A stretch of DNA of 64,000 nucleotides from Oceanimonas sp. GK1 (GCF_000243075.1 NC_016745.1:3450538-3514537); one strand, 5' to 3'; positions 24,389 through 33,241 are shown, counted from the first letter of the stretch. Numbers and translations are program-made. Notes: generated by a model not told the origin, from the letters alone.

Positions 24389-26152
24389 TCAGCAATAGTC
24401 TTTGTACTTGTCCAGGTGGCGTACCGGCTTGGACAGGGCGTCACGACGGAAGGGGTCGCCCAGCTCGCGGGTACACATGATTTCGATGACGGTGGTCTTG
24501 CCTTCTTCCATCTGGCGCGCAATGGCGGCCTTCAGGGCCGGGCCCACGTCTTCCAGCTTGTCGACGGTCACCCCTTCGGCGCCCATGGCGCGGGCGATAT
24601 CGGCAAAGCTCGGGTTTTCCAGGTCACCGGCCACAAAGCGGCGGTTGTAGAAGTCGACCTGGTTCTTCTTCTCGGCGCCCCACTGGCGGTTGTGGAACAC
24701 GATGGAGGTCACCGGAATGTGCTCGCGCACACAGGTCATGATTTCCATCATCGACATGCCCCAGGCACCGTCACCGGCGTAGGACACGGCCGGACGGTGC
24801 GGCGCGGCGGTCTTGGCACCGATGATGGTCGGCAGGGCGTAACCGCAGTTGCCGAAGCTCATGGCGGCGAAGAAGGAGCGCGGCTTTTCAAAGCGCAGGT
24901 AGCTGTTGGCCACGGAGTTGATGTTGCCGATGTCGGTGGACACCATCACATCCTCGGGCATGGCCTTTTCCAGCTCGCGCAGCACCTGACGCGGGTGCAG
25001 GTAGCTGCCTTCTTCTTCCGACTGCTCGGCGATCATGTCGAGGGAGTAATCGTCCTTCTCGTGGATCCACTGATCCAGCTCGGCTTCCCAGGCCGCCTTC
25101 TCGGCGGCAATTTCGGTGGCGCGGGCGCCCTTGTTTTCCAGGCAGGCGACGTTGAGGTTCTGCAGCCGATCCAGCATGGTCACGGCGGCGGCCTTGGCAT
25201 CGCCACACACGCCCACGGAGATCTTCTTCACCAGGCCCAGCATCTTGGCGTCGCAGTCCACCTGAATGATCTTGGCCTGCTTCGGCCAGTAGTCCAGGCC
25301 ATGCTGCGGCAGGGTACCGAACGGCCCCAGACGGGTGCCCAGCGCCAGCACCACGTCGGCGCGGGACAGCAGTTTCATGCCGGCCTTGGAGCCCTGGTAG
25401 CCCAGGGGACCGCACCACAGCGGATGGCTGGCGGGGAAGGAGTCGTTGTGCAGGTAGCTGTTCACCACCGGGGCGCCCAGGTACTCGGCCAGGGCCTTGC
25501 ATTCTTCCACCGCGTCGGCCATGACCACGCCGCCCCCGGAAATGATCACCGGGAACTGGGCCTCGGCCAGCAGGGCCGCGGCCTGCTGCAGGCTCTGCTC
25601 GCCGCCGGCACCGCGCTCGATGCGGATCGGCTGAGGAATTTCCACGTTGATGTCGCCGTAGAAGAAGTCCCGGGGAATGTTGAGCTGGGTCGGGCCGTTC
25701 TCCAGCATGGCGCGGTCAAAGCAGCGGGCGGTAAACTCGGCCATCCGCGCCGGGTTGGCCACGTGGCCCTGATACTTGGTGATGGTTTCAAAGAAGGGCA
25801 GCTGCTGCGCTTCCTGGAAGCCGCCCAGCCCCTGGGTCATGGAGCCGGTTTCCGGGGTGATGCACACCACCGGGCTGTGGGCCCAGTAGGCGGCGGCAAT
25901 GGCGGTGACGAAGTTGGTGATGCCGGGGCCGTTCTGGGCGATACAAACGCCGTGGCGGCCGCTGACCCGAGCATAGCCGTCGGCCATGTGGCCGGCGCCC
26001 TGCTCATGCACCGTGGGGATCAGGCGAATGCCGGCCGGGGCGAAAATATCCATGGCATCCATAAAGGCGGAGCCCATGATACCGAAGACGTCGGTAACAC
26101 CGTTGGCCGCCAGGGTTTCGACCAAAGCTTCACTGGGAGTCATACGTGGCAT
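24389..26152 (-). CDS. xsc: Sulfoacetaldehyde acetyltransferase (ThDP-dependent)
   Basis: This 587-residue ThDP enzyme (usual Xsc length about 590) splits sulfoacetaldehyde with phosphate into acetyl phosphate and sulfite, the central step of taurine and isethionate dissimilation. The cofactor-activating Glu lies in VHEQGAGHMADGYARVSG near residue 50. The ThDP/Mg motif is GDGAWGMSMMEIMTCV with the downstream HNRQWGAEKKNQ. The N-terminus FGIMGSAFMDAMDIF and C-terminus RELGDPFRRDALSKP are typical of Xsc and distinguish it from acetolactate synthase. The ATG at 26152 is preceded by AAGGAAG; a 44-residue in-frame extension is rejected. Upstream is a 333-bp non-coding region, then the LysR gene. 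Confidence 0.95.
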   Translation of the reverse strand: MPRMTPSEALVETLAANGVTDVFGIMGSAFMDAMDIFAPAGIRLIPTVHEQGAGHMADGYARVSGRHGVCIAQNGPGITNFVTAIAAAYWAHSPVVCITPETGSMTQGLGGFQEAQQLPFFETITKYQGHVANPARMAEFTARCFDRAMLENGPTQLNIPRDFFYGDINVEIPQPIRIERGAGGEQSLQQAAALLAEAQFPVIISGGGVVMADAVEECKALAEYLGAPVVNSYLHNDSFPASHPLWCGPLGYQGSKAGMKLLSRADVVLALGTRLGPFGTLPQHGLDYWPKQAKIIQVDCDAKMLGLVKKISVGVCGDAKAAAVTMLDRLQNLNVACLENKGARATEIAAEKAAWEAELDQWIHEKDDYSLDMIAEQSEEEGSYLHPRQVLRELEKAMPEDVMVSTDIGNINSVANSYLRFEKPRSFFAAMSFGNCGYALPTIIGAKTAAPHRPAVSYAGDGAWGMSMMEIMTCVREHIPVTSIVFHNRQWGAEKKNQVDFYNRRFVAGDLENPSFADIARAMGAEGVTVDKLEDVGPALKAAIARQMEEGKTTVIEIMCTRELGDPFRRDALSKPVRHLDKYKDYC

Positions 26153-26485
26153 AGCTGTCTTCCTTTTGCTGTTTCCCGTCGGTGGCGGCCTTAAGCCATC
26201 CTCCTCGGTGGGGTTGAGTTCAATGTTCCGTTTTCTGTTTGGGCAACTGGTTCGTTTGCGTTTGTTATGACGAGCAAGCCGCAAAGCAATACAGGGTCTT
26301 GGGTGGCTCGCTTGGGGAACAGCTTAGGAAGGGGGGGGATGGGAACATAGGGCCAGTTTTGCCACCCATGTTACGCCAGCGTTAAAAAATGGTGTTTTGG
26401 AGTTGGTTGGTGAGCCGGCGTTGGGTCAAGTAAAGGGGACATCGGCTCCACCTGGATCAGCCGTGATGCCGGCTCAGGGCCGGCA
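26153..26485. other. Intergenic region between xsc and the LysR gene
   Basis: These 333 bp carry no credible gene. They should hold the xsc promoter; I see no clear -35/-10 pair and no copy of the GTGGTCC motif. A run of eight G lies near 26331-26338. A 12-bp-stem hairpin at 26462-26490 (CGTGATGCCGGC against GCCGGCATCACG) overlaps the stop of the LysR gene and has no U-tract. Confidence 0.55.
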
Positions 26486-27388
26486 TCACGCCATCTGGTC
26501 TGCAAGCTGGCGGCTTTGCTGCCAGAAGTGCTCGGCCAGTTCCGAGCGGGCTTCGCCCAGCCGGCACAGCTCGATATTGAGCGCCAGCGGGCGCACGCCG
26601 TCCAGGGCCACCACCCGGCGGTTGGCGAGCTCGTCCCGTACCAGGCTTTCGGGCAGAAAGGCCACGCCCTCGCCCAGCAGCAACTGGGCCTTGAGCCCTT
26701 CGCCCAGGGCATTTTCACAGGCCGGCAGCCAGGGCCGTTCGCCCAGGGCCGGCAGGCATTCCCGCTGTACCAGGGCGCCGAGAAAGGCATCTTTCGGGTA
26801 CAGCAGCAGCGGCAGGGGTTGCTCCCCTTCAAGGGGAAAGCGGGGCCGGCCCCCTTCATCGCAGGCGGAAAACAGCACCAGCCGGTCCTGGCCCACCCGC
26901 AGCCGTTCCACGTTCAGCCGCTGCAAGGTGTCGGCGCTGCCCGCGTCAGCAAAGCACAGCAAAAAGTCCACCGCTCCCGCCACAAACTGCTCCATGGCCT
27001 CGTGGTAGTGACCGGTATTCAGCCGCACCAGGCCCTCGCCCAGGGCGGGCCGCAGCCGGTGCAGCCAGGCCGGAAAAAAGGTCACCGCCAGCGCCGGCTG
27101 GGTGATCAGACTCAGGCCCGGGGTCTGCTGCTGGCTCAGCCGCAGCTGGCTGCGCAGGCCGTAGATCTGGGCCAGTAGCTGGCGGGCCTGCTCCAGAAAG
27201 GCCTCGCCGGCGGGCGTCAGCTCCAGCGGGTAGCGATGTCGGCACACCAGTGCCACCCCCAGCCAGTTTTCCAGGGAGCGAATGCGCCGGCTGAACGCCG
27301 GCTGGGTCACAAAGCGGCTTTCCGCCGCCCGGGAAAAACTGCCCTGCTCGCTGAGCGCGATAAAATCATGCAGCCATTTGGTTTCCAT
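26486..27388 (-). CDS. LysR family regulator (HypT-like)
   Basis: This 300-residue LysR regulator begins METKWLHDFIALSEQGSFSRAAE, with the HTH at residues about 18-40 (VTQPAFSRRIRSLENWLG). This N-terminus resembles E. coli HypT (YjiE), a hypochlorite-responsive LysR protein. The effector domain covers residues about 90-290 and contains several Cys. The gene is divergent from the TauZ/YeiH-type exporter gene, 140 bp away, the usual arrangement for a regulator and its target. It may respond to sulfite, a reactive species or a pathway intermediate; this is inference. The start is the ATG at 27388; the ORF begins one codon earlier at a TTG. Confidence 0.85.
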   Translation of the reverse strand: METKWLHDFIALSEQGSFSRAAESRFVTQPAFSRRIRSLENWLGVALVCRHRYPLELTPAGEAFLEQARQLLAQIYGLRSQLRLSQQQTPGLSLITQPALAVTFFPAWLHRLRPALGEGLVRLNTGHYHEAMEQFVAGAVDFLLCFADAGSADTLQRLNVERLRVGQDRLVLFSACDEGGRPRFPLEGEQPLPLLLYPKDAFLGALVQRECLPALGERPWLPACENALGEGLKAQLLLGEGVAFLPESLVRDELANRRVVALDGVRPLALNIELCRLGEARSELAEHFWQQSRQLADQMA

Positions 27389-27528
27389 CAATGGGTCCTT
27401 GTCTGTGAAAATAGCGCCTATGCAAAAAAGTAACCGCCATGGCCGAAAACGGCATTGGCTCGCTTGTCGCCATCATCAATAACATAACAGCAACATTCAT
27501 TTGTCTTGCTTCTTCGGAGGAATTCACC

Positions 27529-28569
27529 ATGGCTGCCGACACCCACTCTCCGGTAATGGGCCTGCTGCACCGCCTGGACGACACCCGCAAACGCTATTTT
27601 CCCGGCATTTGCGTGGCCGCCACCATCGGCATTGCCGCCAGCTTTCTGTCCCAGCATTACGGTGCCCCCGCCATGCTGATGGCCCTGCTGCTGGGGCTGG
27701 CCTTCAACTTTCTCAGCCAGGAACCCCAGTGCGCGCCGGGCCTGGAGCTGTCGGCCAAAACCGTGCTGCGCCTGGGGGTGGCCCTGCTGGGCCTGCGCAT
27801 TACCTTTGGCGACGTGCTCACCCTGGGCTGGCAGCCCATGCTGATGGTGTGCTCCGCCGTGGTGCTGACCATCTGCTTTGGCGTGGTCATGGCCCGCTGG
27901 CTGGGTTTCTCCAAAGAGTTCGGCACCCTCACCGGCGGCTCTGTGGCCATTTGCGGCGCCTCGGCGGCCATGGCCATCAGCAGCGTGCTGCCTCAGAGCG
28001 AGCAGGCCAAGCGCGACACCCTGTTTACCGTGATCAGCGTCACCACCCTCAGCACCCTGGCGATGATTTTCTATCCCATGATCAGCGAAGCGCTCGGGCT
28101 GACAGACCAGGAAGCCGGCCTCTTTATCGGCGCCACCATTCACGATGTGGCCCAGGTGGTCGGCGCCGGTTACAGCATGTCGGCGGAAGTGGGTGATCTC
28201 AGTACCTTTGTGAAACTGCTGCGGGTGGCCATGCTGGTGCCCATCGTGATGACCATCGGCATTCTGATCCGGCGCGCCGCAAGCCAAAAGGGCGACAGCG
28301 GTAGCGGCAGCCGAGTGGCCATTCCCGGTTTTCTTATCGGCTTTGTGGTGCTGTTCGTGCTCAACAGCCTAAGCTGGATCCCCCAGGACATCGCCCAGCC
28401 CCTGGCCGGCAGCTCCTCCTGGCTGCTGCTCACCGCCATCGCCGCCCTGGGCGTGCGCACCCAGCTCAAGGACATTCTGTCGGTGGGCTGGAAGCCGGTC
28501 CTGCTGGTGGTGCTGGAAACCGCCTTTATCGCCCTGCTGGTGATCGCCTACCTGCTGCTGATGGGCTGA
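27529..28569 (+). CDS. tauZ: YeiH/TauZ-family putative sulfate or sulfite exporter
   Basis: This is a 346-residue membrane protein with nine to ten hydrophobic segments, of the YeiH (PSE, putative sulfate exporter) family that includes TauZ. Markers are KTVLRLGVALLGLRITFGDV near residue 80, GGSVAICGASAAMAIS near residue 142, and ATIHDVAQVVGAGYSM near residue 205. In taurine degraders it is thought to remove sulfite or sulfate released by Xsc, though transport is not firmly shown. The ATG at 27529 has GGAGG eight bases upstream. It is divergent from a LysR gene and convergent with tauR, with a shared terminator between. Confidence 0.85.
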   Translation: MAADTHSPVMGLLHRLDDTRKRYFPGICVAATIGIAASFLSQHYGAPAMLMALLLGLAFNFLSQEPQCAPGLELSAKTVLRLGVALLGLRITFGDVLTLGWQPMLMVCSAVVLTICFGVVMARWLGFSKEFGTLTGGSVAICGASAAMAISSVLPQSEQAKRDTLFTVISVTTLSTLAMIFYPMISEALGLTDQEAGLFIGATIHDVAQVVGAGYSMSAEVGDLSTFVKLLRVAMLVPIVMTIGILIRRAASQKGDSGSGSRVAIPGFLIGFVVLFVLNSLSWIPQDIAQPLAGSSSWLLLTAIAALGVRTQLKDILSVGWKPVLLVVLETAFIALLVIAYLLLMG

Positions 28570-28600
28570 TATGCCTGCTTTTATTACCCTTGCACCTTTT

Positions 28601-28627
28601 AGCCCCGCTCACGCGGGGCTTTTTTTG
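28601..28627. terminator. Bidirectional-type terminator between tauZ and tauR
   Basis: AGCCCCGC and GCGGGGCT form an 8-bp stem with a TCAC loop followed by TTTTTTT on the plus strand. It sits between convergent genes, 32 bp after the tauZ stop. The opposite flank (AAAAGG on the minus strand) is a poor U-tract, so it mainly serves tauZ. Confidence 0.85.
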
Positions 28628-28628
28628 T

Positions 28629-30095
28629 TCAGGTCATGTCCTTGATCAGCGCCACCAGCGCCTCGATGCCCGGACGAATGCGCTCCGCGGGAATGGAGGA
28701 ATAACCCAGCCGGAAGTAGTTGAGCGGCACCTCATCACCAAAAAAGTGAATATCGCCGGGCTCGATCAATATGCCCCTGTCCGCCGCCTCCTTGCGCAGA
28801 ATGCGGCTGTCGAGCCCTTCCGGTCCGCGCACCCAGTAGCAGGAGCCACCAAAGCCCGGCTGGCGGCTGGAGCAGGGCATAAATTCATCCAGCGCCGCGC
28901 CCATTTCCCGCCAGCGCGCCTCGTAGGCCTTGGCCAGGTTCATGATCAGGGCGTCGTGATAACCCCGCTCCAGAAACAGCGCCACCGAACGCTGGTTGTT
29001 GGCCGCCGGGTGGCGCAGCATCAGCCGGCGCAGGGCCCGGGCCTCGCGTATCAGCTCCGCCGGCCCCACCAGATAACCCAACCGAAGCCCGGGCGCCAGG
29101 GTCTTGGACAGGCTGCCCACGTACAGCACCCGGTCGTTGTTATCGAGGCTCTTCAGCGCTGGGGTGGGATTGGCCTTGAAGTTGGTTTCACTCTCGTAGT
29201 CGTCTTCGATGATCAGAAAGTCCTGCTTGCTGGCCTGCTCCAGCAACGCATAGCGCCGCTCCAGGGGCATGGTCACCGTGGTCGGACACTGGTGGCTGGG
29301 GGTGGTGTACACCAGGTCACAGCCGGCCAGCTGGTCGTCGATGACCAGGCCCTGCTCGTCCACCGGCAGCGGACGCACCTTGGCCGGGTTCATGGTGGCG
29401 ATATTGCGAATATCGACGTAACCCGGATCCTCAATGCCGATGGTGCTGTCTTTATCCAGCAGCAACCGCGCCAACAGATACAGCGCCTGCTGGGCCCCCA
29501 CCGTCACCAGGATCTGATCCGCCGAGGCCCAGACGCCACGCCGGGGCAGCAGCCGGGTGCGGATCTGCTCGATCAAGAGGGGATCGTCGTTGTCAAAGCT
29601 GTCGGACGCCCAGTCGCGAATGGCGGGAATGCTCACCGCATCGCGGCAGCACTCGCGCCAGTTGTTGCTGGGAAACAGGGTGGGGTCGAACTGGCCGTAA
29701 ATAAAGGAATAAGGGTATTTCTGCCAGTCTCTGGGCTTGCTGATATTCTGCTGGCCACTGGGATGGATCTTGAGCTTGCGGCCCCAGTCCGGTGGCGTGC
29801 CCTCGCTGGCTGGCGCGGTTTCTGCGGGCAGTTCGGGCTGGCGGGACAGGATCTCCGGATTGACGAAATAGCCGCTGCGCTCCCGGGCGATGAGATAACC
29901 GTCATCCAGCAGGTGCTCGTAGGCCAGCACCACGGTGTTACGGGCAATGCTGAGCTGCTTGGCCAGCTTGCGGCTGGACGGCAGCGGGGTGTCGACGGGA
30001 ATGTTGCCGTTAATAATGGCGGCGGCAATCTGCTCCCGCAGCTGTTGCTGCAGGCTGGTGTTTTTTTCGGTGGAAAGATGGAACAACTGGAACAT
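28629..30095 (-). CDS. tauR: MocR-type GntR regulator, probable TauR
   Basis: This 488-residue MocR-subfamily regulator has an N-terminal winged helix (residues about 15-80, LPSSRKLAKQLSIARNTVVLAYEHLLDDGY) joined to an aminotransferase-like domain. The PLP-lysine motif SLSKTLAPGLRLGY near residue 315 is intact, so cofactor binding is expected. TauR of Rhodobacter is such a protein and activates taurine genes. Here it lies downstream of tauX-tauY on the same strand, which supports the name. The window also holds candidate sites upstream of tauK and tauX. PdxR and GabR share this architecture, so the name rests on context. Confidence 0.82.
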   Translation of the reverse strand: MFQLFHLSTEKNTSLQQQLREQIAAAIINGNIPVDTPLPSSRKLAKQLSIARNTVVLAYEHLLDDGYLIARERSGYFVNPEILSRQPELPAETAPASEGTPPDWGRKLKIHPSGQQNISKPRDWQKYPYSFIYGQFDPTLFPSNNWRECCRDAVSIPAIRDWASDSFDNDDPLLIEQIRTRLLPRRGVWASADQILVTVGAQQALYLLARLLLDKDSTIGIEDPGYVDIRNIATMNPAKVRPLPVDEQGLVIDDQLAGCDLVYTTPSHQCPTTVTMPLERRYALLEQASKQDFLIIEDDYESETNFKANPTPALKSLDNNDRVLYVGSLSKTLAPGLRLGYLVGPAELIREARALRRLMLRHPAANNQRSVALFLERGYHDALIMNLAKAYEARWREMGAALDEFMPCSSRQPGFGGSCYWVRGPEGLDSRILRKEAADRGILIEPGDIHFFGDEVPLNYFRLGYSSIPAERIRPGIEALVALIKDMT

Positions 30096-30217
30096 GAAAA
30101 GACTTTCCTGTCAGCGAGTTGGATTCGTCTGGCGGGAACACGCAGTCCGCCCTCTGTGCTGATTGTTTTAACTCAGAGGGCGAAAAAGTAAAAGCATTGT
30201 TAACAATTTAATGCACT

Positions 30218-31642
30218 TTACAGCACTTCATCACGCAAATGGTACCAGTGATAGAGCATGCGCTGGCCCAGACGACGGAAGGGCGCGAACAGGTGGCCCG
30301 GCAGCGGCGAGTTGTAGATGGGCAGCTCAAACCCTTCCCGAATGCCGGCAATGCGCTGGGCCATGCGCCGGCCGGCATGGGCCGAGAACATGACCCCGTT
30401 GCCGCCGTAACCCAGGGCATAGAAGATCTGCTCCCTGTCGTCGGGCTGGTAGATGCGCGGCATCATGTCGTGGCTCACATCCACCCAGCCCCACCAGGAA
30501 TAGTCGATCTGAATGCCCTTGAGCGGCGGAAACTTGCGGTGCAGGCCGTCGATCAACAGTTGCAGGTGCCGGGGGTTGCTGGCATCGGCCCCGGTGATGG
30601 AGCTGCGGCTGCCGATCTGCACCCGGTTGTCGGGCAGCTTGCGGTAGTAATAACGCAGGGTCCGGGTGTCGGTGATCACCTCATTGGTCTTGAAGTTGCA
30701 CGCCGCGATTTCCTGCTCGGTCAGCGGCCGGGTGACCAGTGAATTCGACAGTATCGGCATGATCTTGCTGTTCAGGCTGGTGTGCAGCCCCTGGGAGGTA
30801 TAGCCGCCGGTGGCCACCCCCACCGCCCGGGCCCGCACCGTGCCGCCCGGGGTCTTGATGTGGTGCACGCCGTTGATGGTTTCCCAGCCCAGCACCGGAC
30901 TGGACGGATGTATGGTGGCCCCCAGCTCCCGGGCCATGCGGTGGTAACCGTGGGCCAGCTTGAGCGGATGCACGCCGATGCCTTCCGGCTCGTGCATGGC
31001 GCCCACCGCCTCGGCCTCGTTGACGTAGTCGCGGCTCAGGGTGGTCTTGTCGAGCAGTTGGGTTTCATAGCCAAACTGCTCGCGCAGCACCCTGGACTCG
31101 GCCTCCAGCTTGCGCATGGCCTTGTCGCGGTGGGCAATGTAGAGATGACCGCCGGTCTGGGGATCACAATCGATGTTGCCGTCCCGGATCAGGCCCTTGA
31201 AGGTGTCAAAGCCTTCCTGCACTTCTTCATGCATTTTGCGGGCGGTACTCAGACCCCAGCGCTTGACCCACTGGGAGCGGGTCAGCCGGCCCGAGGCGTT
31301 CTGGGCCTGACCGCCGTTGCGGCTGGTGCAGCCCCAGCTGACCTGGTTGGCTTCCAGCACGGTCGCCCTGATGCCGTGATCCCTGGCCAGATGCAGGGCG
31401 GCGGACAGGCCGGTGAAGCCGCTGCCGATGATCACCACGTCGACATCCATGTCACCGGTTACGGGGCCATCATCCTCCGGCGGCGCGCCGGCAGTATCAA
31501 CCCAGTAGGTGGGCGCGTACTGCTGCCCCCGGCCGGGCGTGGCCGCCACCAGGGGATCATAGCCGGGATCGTAACGATCCAGCACGGTGTCGGCCTGAGC
31601 CGTCTGGCGGAAGCCCGCCCGAGTGTTGTTGACCATATCCAT
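30218..31642 (-). CDS. tauY: FAD-dependent oxidoreductase, probable taurine dehydrogenase large subunit
   Basis: This 474-residue DAO-family flavoprotein has an FAD-binding Rossmann motif VVIIGSGFTGLSAALHLA near residue 50, preceded by a 45-residue extension. The second conserved block GCTSRNGGQAQNASGR follows near residue 85, and GYGGNGVMFSAHAGRRMA near residue 410 closes the FAD site. It resembles PuuB-like amine oxidoreductases. Next to tauX, tauR and xsc it fits TauY, which oxidatively deaminates taurine to sulfoacetaldehyde and ammonium with electrons passed to the respiratory chain. It starts 38 bp after tauX. The ATG at 31642 has GGGAA eight bases upstream. Confidence 0.8.
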   Translation of the reverse strand: MDMVNNTRAGFRQTAQADTVLDRYDPGYDPLVAATPGRGQQYAPTYWVDTAGAPPEDDGPVTGDMDVDVVIIGSGFTGLSAALHLARDHGIRATVLEANQVSWGCTSRNGGQAQNASGRLTRSQWVKRWGLSTARKMHEEVQEGFDTFKGLIRDGNIDCDPQTGGHLYIAHRDKAMRKLEAESRVLREQFGYETQLLDKTTLSRDYVNEAEAVGAMHEPEGIGVHPLKLAHGYHRMARELGATIHPSSPVLGWETINGVHHIKTPGGTVRARAVGVATGGYTSQGLHTSLNSKIMPILSNSLVTRPLTEQEIAACNFKTNEVITDTRTLRYYYRKLPDNRVQIGSRSSITGADASNPRHLQLLIDGLHRKFPPLKGIQIDYSWWGWVDVSHDMMPRIYQPDDREQIFYALGYGGNGVMFSAHAGRRMAQRIAGIREGFELPIYNSPLPGHLFAPFRRLGQRMLYHWYHLRDEVL

Positions 31643-31680
31643 ATTTGTGATTCCCGTTAACAGAGTGGAACTGCCGTGAA

Positions 31681-32076
31681 TTACTTGGGGTCCAGCAGCG
31701 GACGGTCCTTGCGGAAGGCCTGCTTGAGCGCTAGCTTGCCGCCCTTGAGGGTGAACAGATCCACCCCGTCGGCTTCAATGCGGCGGCCGTCCGGGGTGGT
31801 GGCGCAGAAGGTCCACTGGGACACGCCCCGATCGCCGGCGGCAAAGTGGCTGGTGTTGTTCCACTGCACGTCCGGCATGGTGGTCCACACATTGATAAAG
31901 GCGGCGGCCACGGCATCGGCGCCCTCAAAGCGGTTGCCGTGGGCCTCGGGGCCGGCGGCGCCCTCAAACACCACATCGTCGGTCATGCAGGCCATCACGC
32001 CTTCCACATCGTGACGGTTAAAGGCGGCAAACAGCTGCTCCAGCAGCGCGATGGTTTTCTGGTTTTCAGCGGACAT
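31681..32076 (-). CDS. tauX: SnoaL-like (NTF2-fold) protein, probable taurine dehydrogenase small subunit
   Basis: This 131-residue protein has the NTF2/SnoaL pattern: an opening helix ALLEQLFAAFNRHDVEGVMACM, strand VVFEGAAGPEAHGNRFEGADAV, and a C-terminal sheet ADGVDLFTLKGGKLALKQAF. TauX, the small subunit of taurine dehydrogenase, is a protein of this kind. It is the first gene of tauX-tauY-tauR. I chose the ATG at 32076 because AAGGGAG is seven bases upstream; the ATG at 32082 lies too close to that site. On sequence alone it could be any SnoaL-like protein; the name depends on the neighbours. Confidence 0.75.
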   Translation of the reverse strand: MSAENQKTIALLEQLFAAFNRHDVEGVMACMTDDVVFEGAAGPEAHGNRFEGADAVAAAFINVWTTMPDVQWNNTSHFAAGDRGVSQWTFCATTPDGRRIEADGVDLFTLKGGKLALKQAFRKDRPLLDPK

Positions 32077-32192
32077 ATCCATTCTCCCTTGGCCACCCAG
32101 TGGCAATGAACCCTGGCCCGGCGCACCGGGCCGTTTACATGCTCATAACATTAGGGGGAAAGGGGCAAGGCACGGTAGCGCCAGTTGCATGG

Positions 32193-32207
32193 ATTGGCTT
32201 GGACCAC
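32193..32207 (-). promoter_or_regulatory. Candidate TauR-type site upstream of tauX
   Basis: On the minus strand this reads GTGGTCCAAGCCAAT, matching the site upstream of tauK at 13 of 15 bases. It lies about 120 bp upstream of the tauX start. CTGGC elements flank it on both sides, as direct-repeat TauR sites might. Confidence 0.45.
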
Positions 32208-32323
32208 CACCACAACATGCCGCCAGGCTGAAACAGGAAGGAAGGGAAACAACGGGCACGGCAACGCCGGGGCGGAGAGACCCGCCCCGAAAAACACTAC
32301 GTCAAAAGAAGTACGTCAGGAAC

Positions 32324-33064
32324 TCAGCGAGCGCGGCCGGGGCGCTTTTTGGTGACGCCGGAAAACACCACGTGCAGATCGGTGGAGGCGGTGTCGCCGT
32401 CCAAGTTGAGCTTGGCCTCAATATGGTCCAGGTGCTCGGTCATCTTCTGCAGTGCCACGTCTTTGTCGCCACTTTCGATGGCGTTGAGCAGGATCTCGTG
32501 CTCGTTAAAGGAGCAATGGGCCTGATGGCCGACTTCGTACTGGGCGATGATAAGAGAGGTCTGGGACACCACGCTGCGCTGGAAATTCAGCAAGGGCGTG
32601 TTGTTGGCCATGTGGGCAAGCTCCAGGTGAAACTCACCCGACAGCCGAATGCCACTGCCCCGATCGCCCCGGGCAAAGGCGTCCTGCTCTTCCTTCACCA
32701 TGGCGCGCATGCGGGCCAGGCTTTCGGGGGTGGCGTGCTTGACCGCCAGCTCGGTGACCGCCAGCTCCACCACCCGGCGGGCGGCAAAGATCTGCCGGGC
32801 TTCTTCCACGCTGGGCGCGGCCACCACGGCGCCCCGGTTGGGACGAATGATCACCACCTGCTCGTGAGACAGGCGCAGCAGGGCGCGGCGAATAATGGTG
32901 CGGCTGACGCCGAAGATCTCGCCCAGGGCTTCCTCACTGAGCTTGGTGCCCGGCGCCAGCCGTTGCTCCAGAATGGCGTCGAAAATGTGTTCGTAGACGA
33001 TATCGTCCTGGGTGTTTGAGCTCGACTTGACAGGTCTTGGCTCCAGTTGACTGAGTGAACTCAT
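32324..33064 (-). CDS. GntR family regulator, FadR/FCD subfamily
   Basis: This 246-residue protein has an N-terminal winged helix (residues about 20-85, APGTKLSEEALGEIFGVSRTIIRRALLRL) and a C-terminal FCD ligand-binding domain (FHLELAHMANNTPLL and FNEHEILLNAIESGD, with the metal-site His residues). FCD regulators usually repress catabolic genes and are released by a pathway acid. The gene is next to guaD-xdhCBA, so control of purine catabolism is likely. A GTATACAAT site lies about 90 bp upstream of its own start, matching sites near puuE/uraH and the HbpS-like gene. The ATG at 33064 was chosen as the start of the conserved region; upstream in-frame codons have no support. Confidence 0.83.
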   Translation of the reverse strand: MSSLSQLEPRPVKSSSNTQDDIVYEHIFDAILEQRLAPGTKLSEEALGEIFGVSRTIIRRALLRLSHEQVVIIRPNRGAVVAAPSVEEARQIFAARRVVELAVTELAVKHATPESLARMRAMVKEEQDAFARGDRGSGIRLSGEFHLELAHMANNTPLLNFQRSVVSQTSLIIAQYEVGHQAHCSFNEHEILLNAIESGDKDVALQKMTEHLDHIEAKLNLDGDTASTDLHVVFSGVTKKRPGRAR

Positions 33065-33148
33065 GTTTTGATTTCCAGTTGCGGCCCTGGCGGCGGCGAC
33101 CGAGTCACCGCCATGTTTGCCATTGCCAGTTAAAAAATTGTTACAAAT

Positions 33149-33160
33149 CACGTATACAAT
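33149..33160. promoter_or_regulatory. GTATAC-centred box upstream of gntR
   Basis: CACGTATACAAT matches the perfect palindrome at 8896 in nine consecutive bases (GTATACAAT). It lies upstream of the GntR gene, where an autoregulatory site would be expected. Confidence 0.5.
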
Positions 33161-33218
33161 CTAACGCGCTTTTTGCCGATGTGACAGCCACAATGTCCAA
33201 GTCTGTGACTGAACACAA

Positions 33219-33241
33219 AAAACGCCCTATTCGGGCGTTTT
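33219..33241. terminator. Intrinsic terminator after guaD
   Basis: AAAACGCCC and GGGCGTTTT form a 9-bp stem with a 5-nt loop. On the minus strand it follows the guaD stop by about 27 bp and ends in TTTTTTG. It separates guaD from gntR. Confidence 0.88.

Noticed and set aside
26153..26284. 44-residue N-terminal extension of Xsc
   Set aside because: The extension is basic and low-complexity; AAGGAAG selects the ATG at 26152, which matches the known Xsc start.
26462..26490. Terminator at the end of the LysR gene
   Set aside because: The stem is strong but overlaps the stop codon and has no U-tract on the minus strand.
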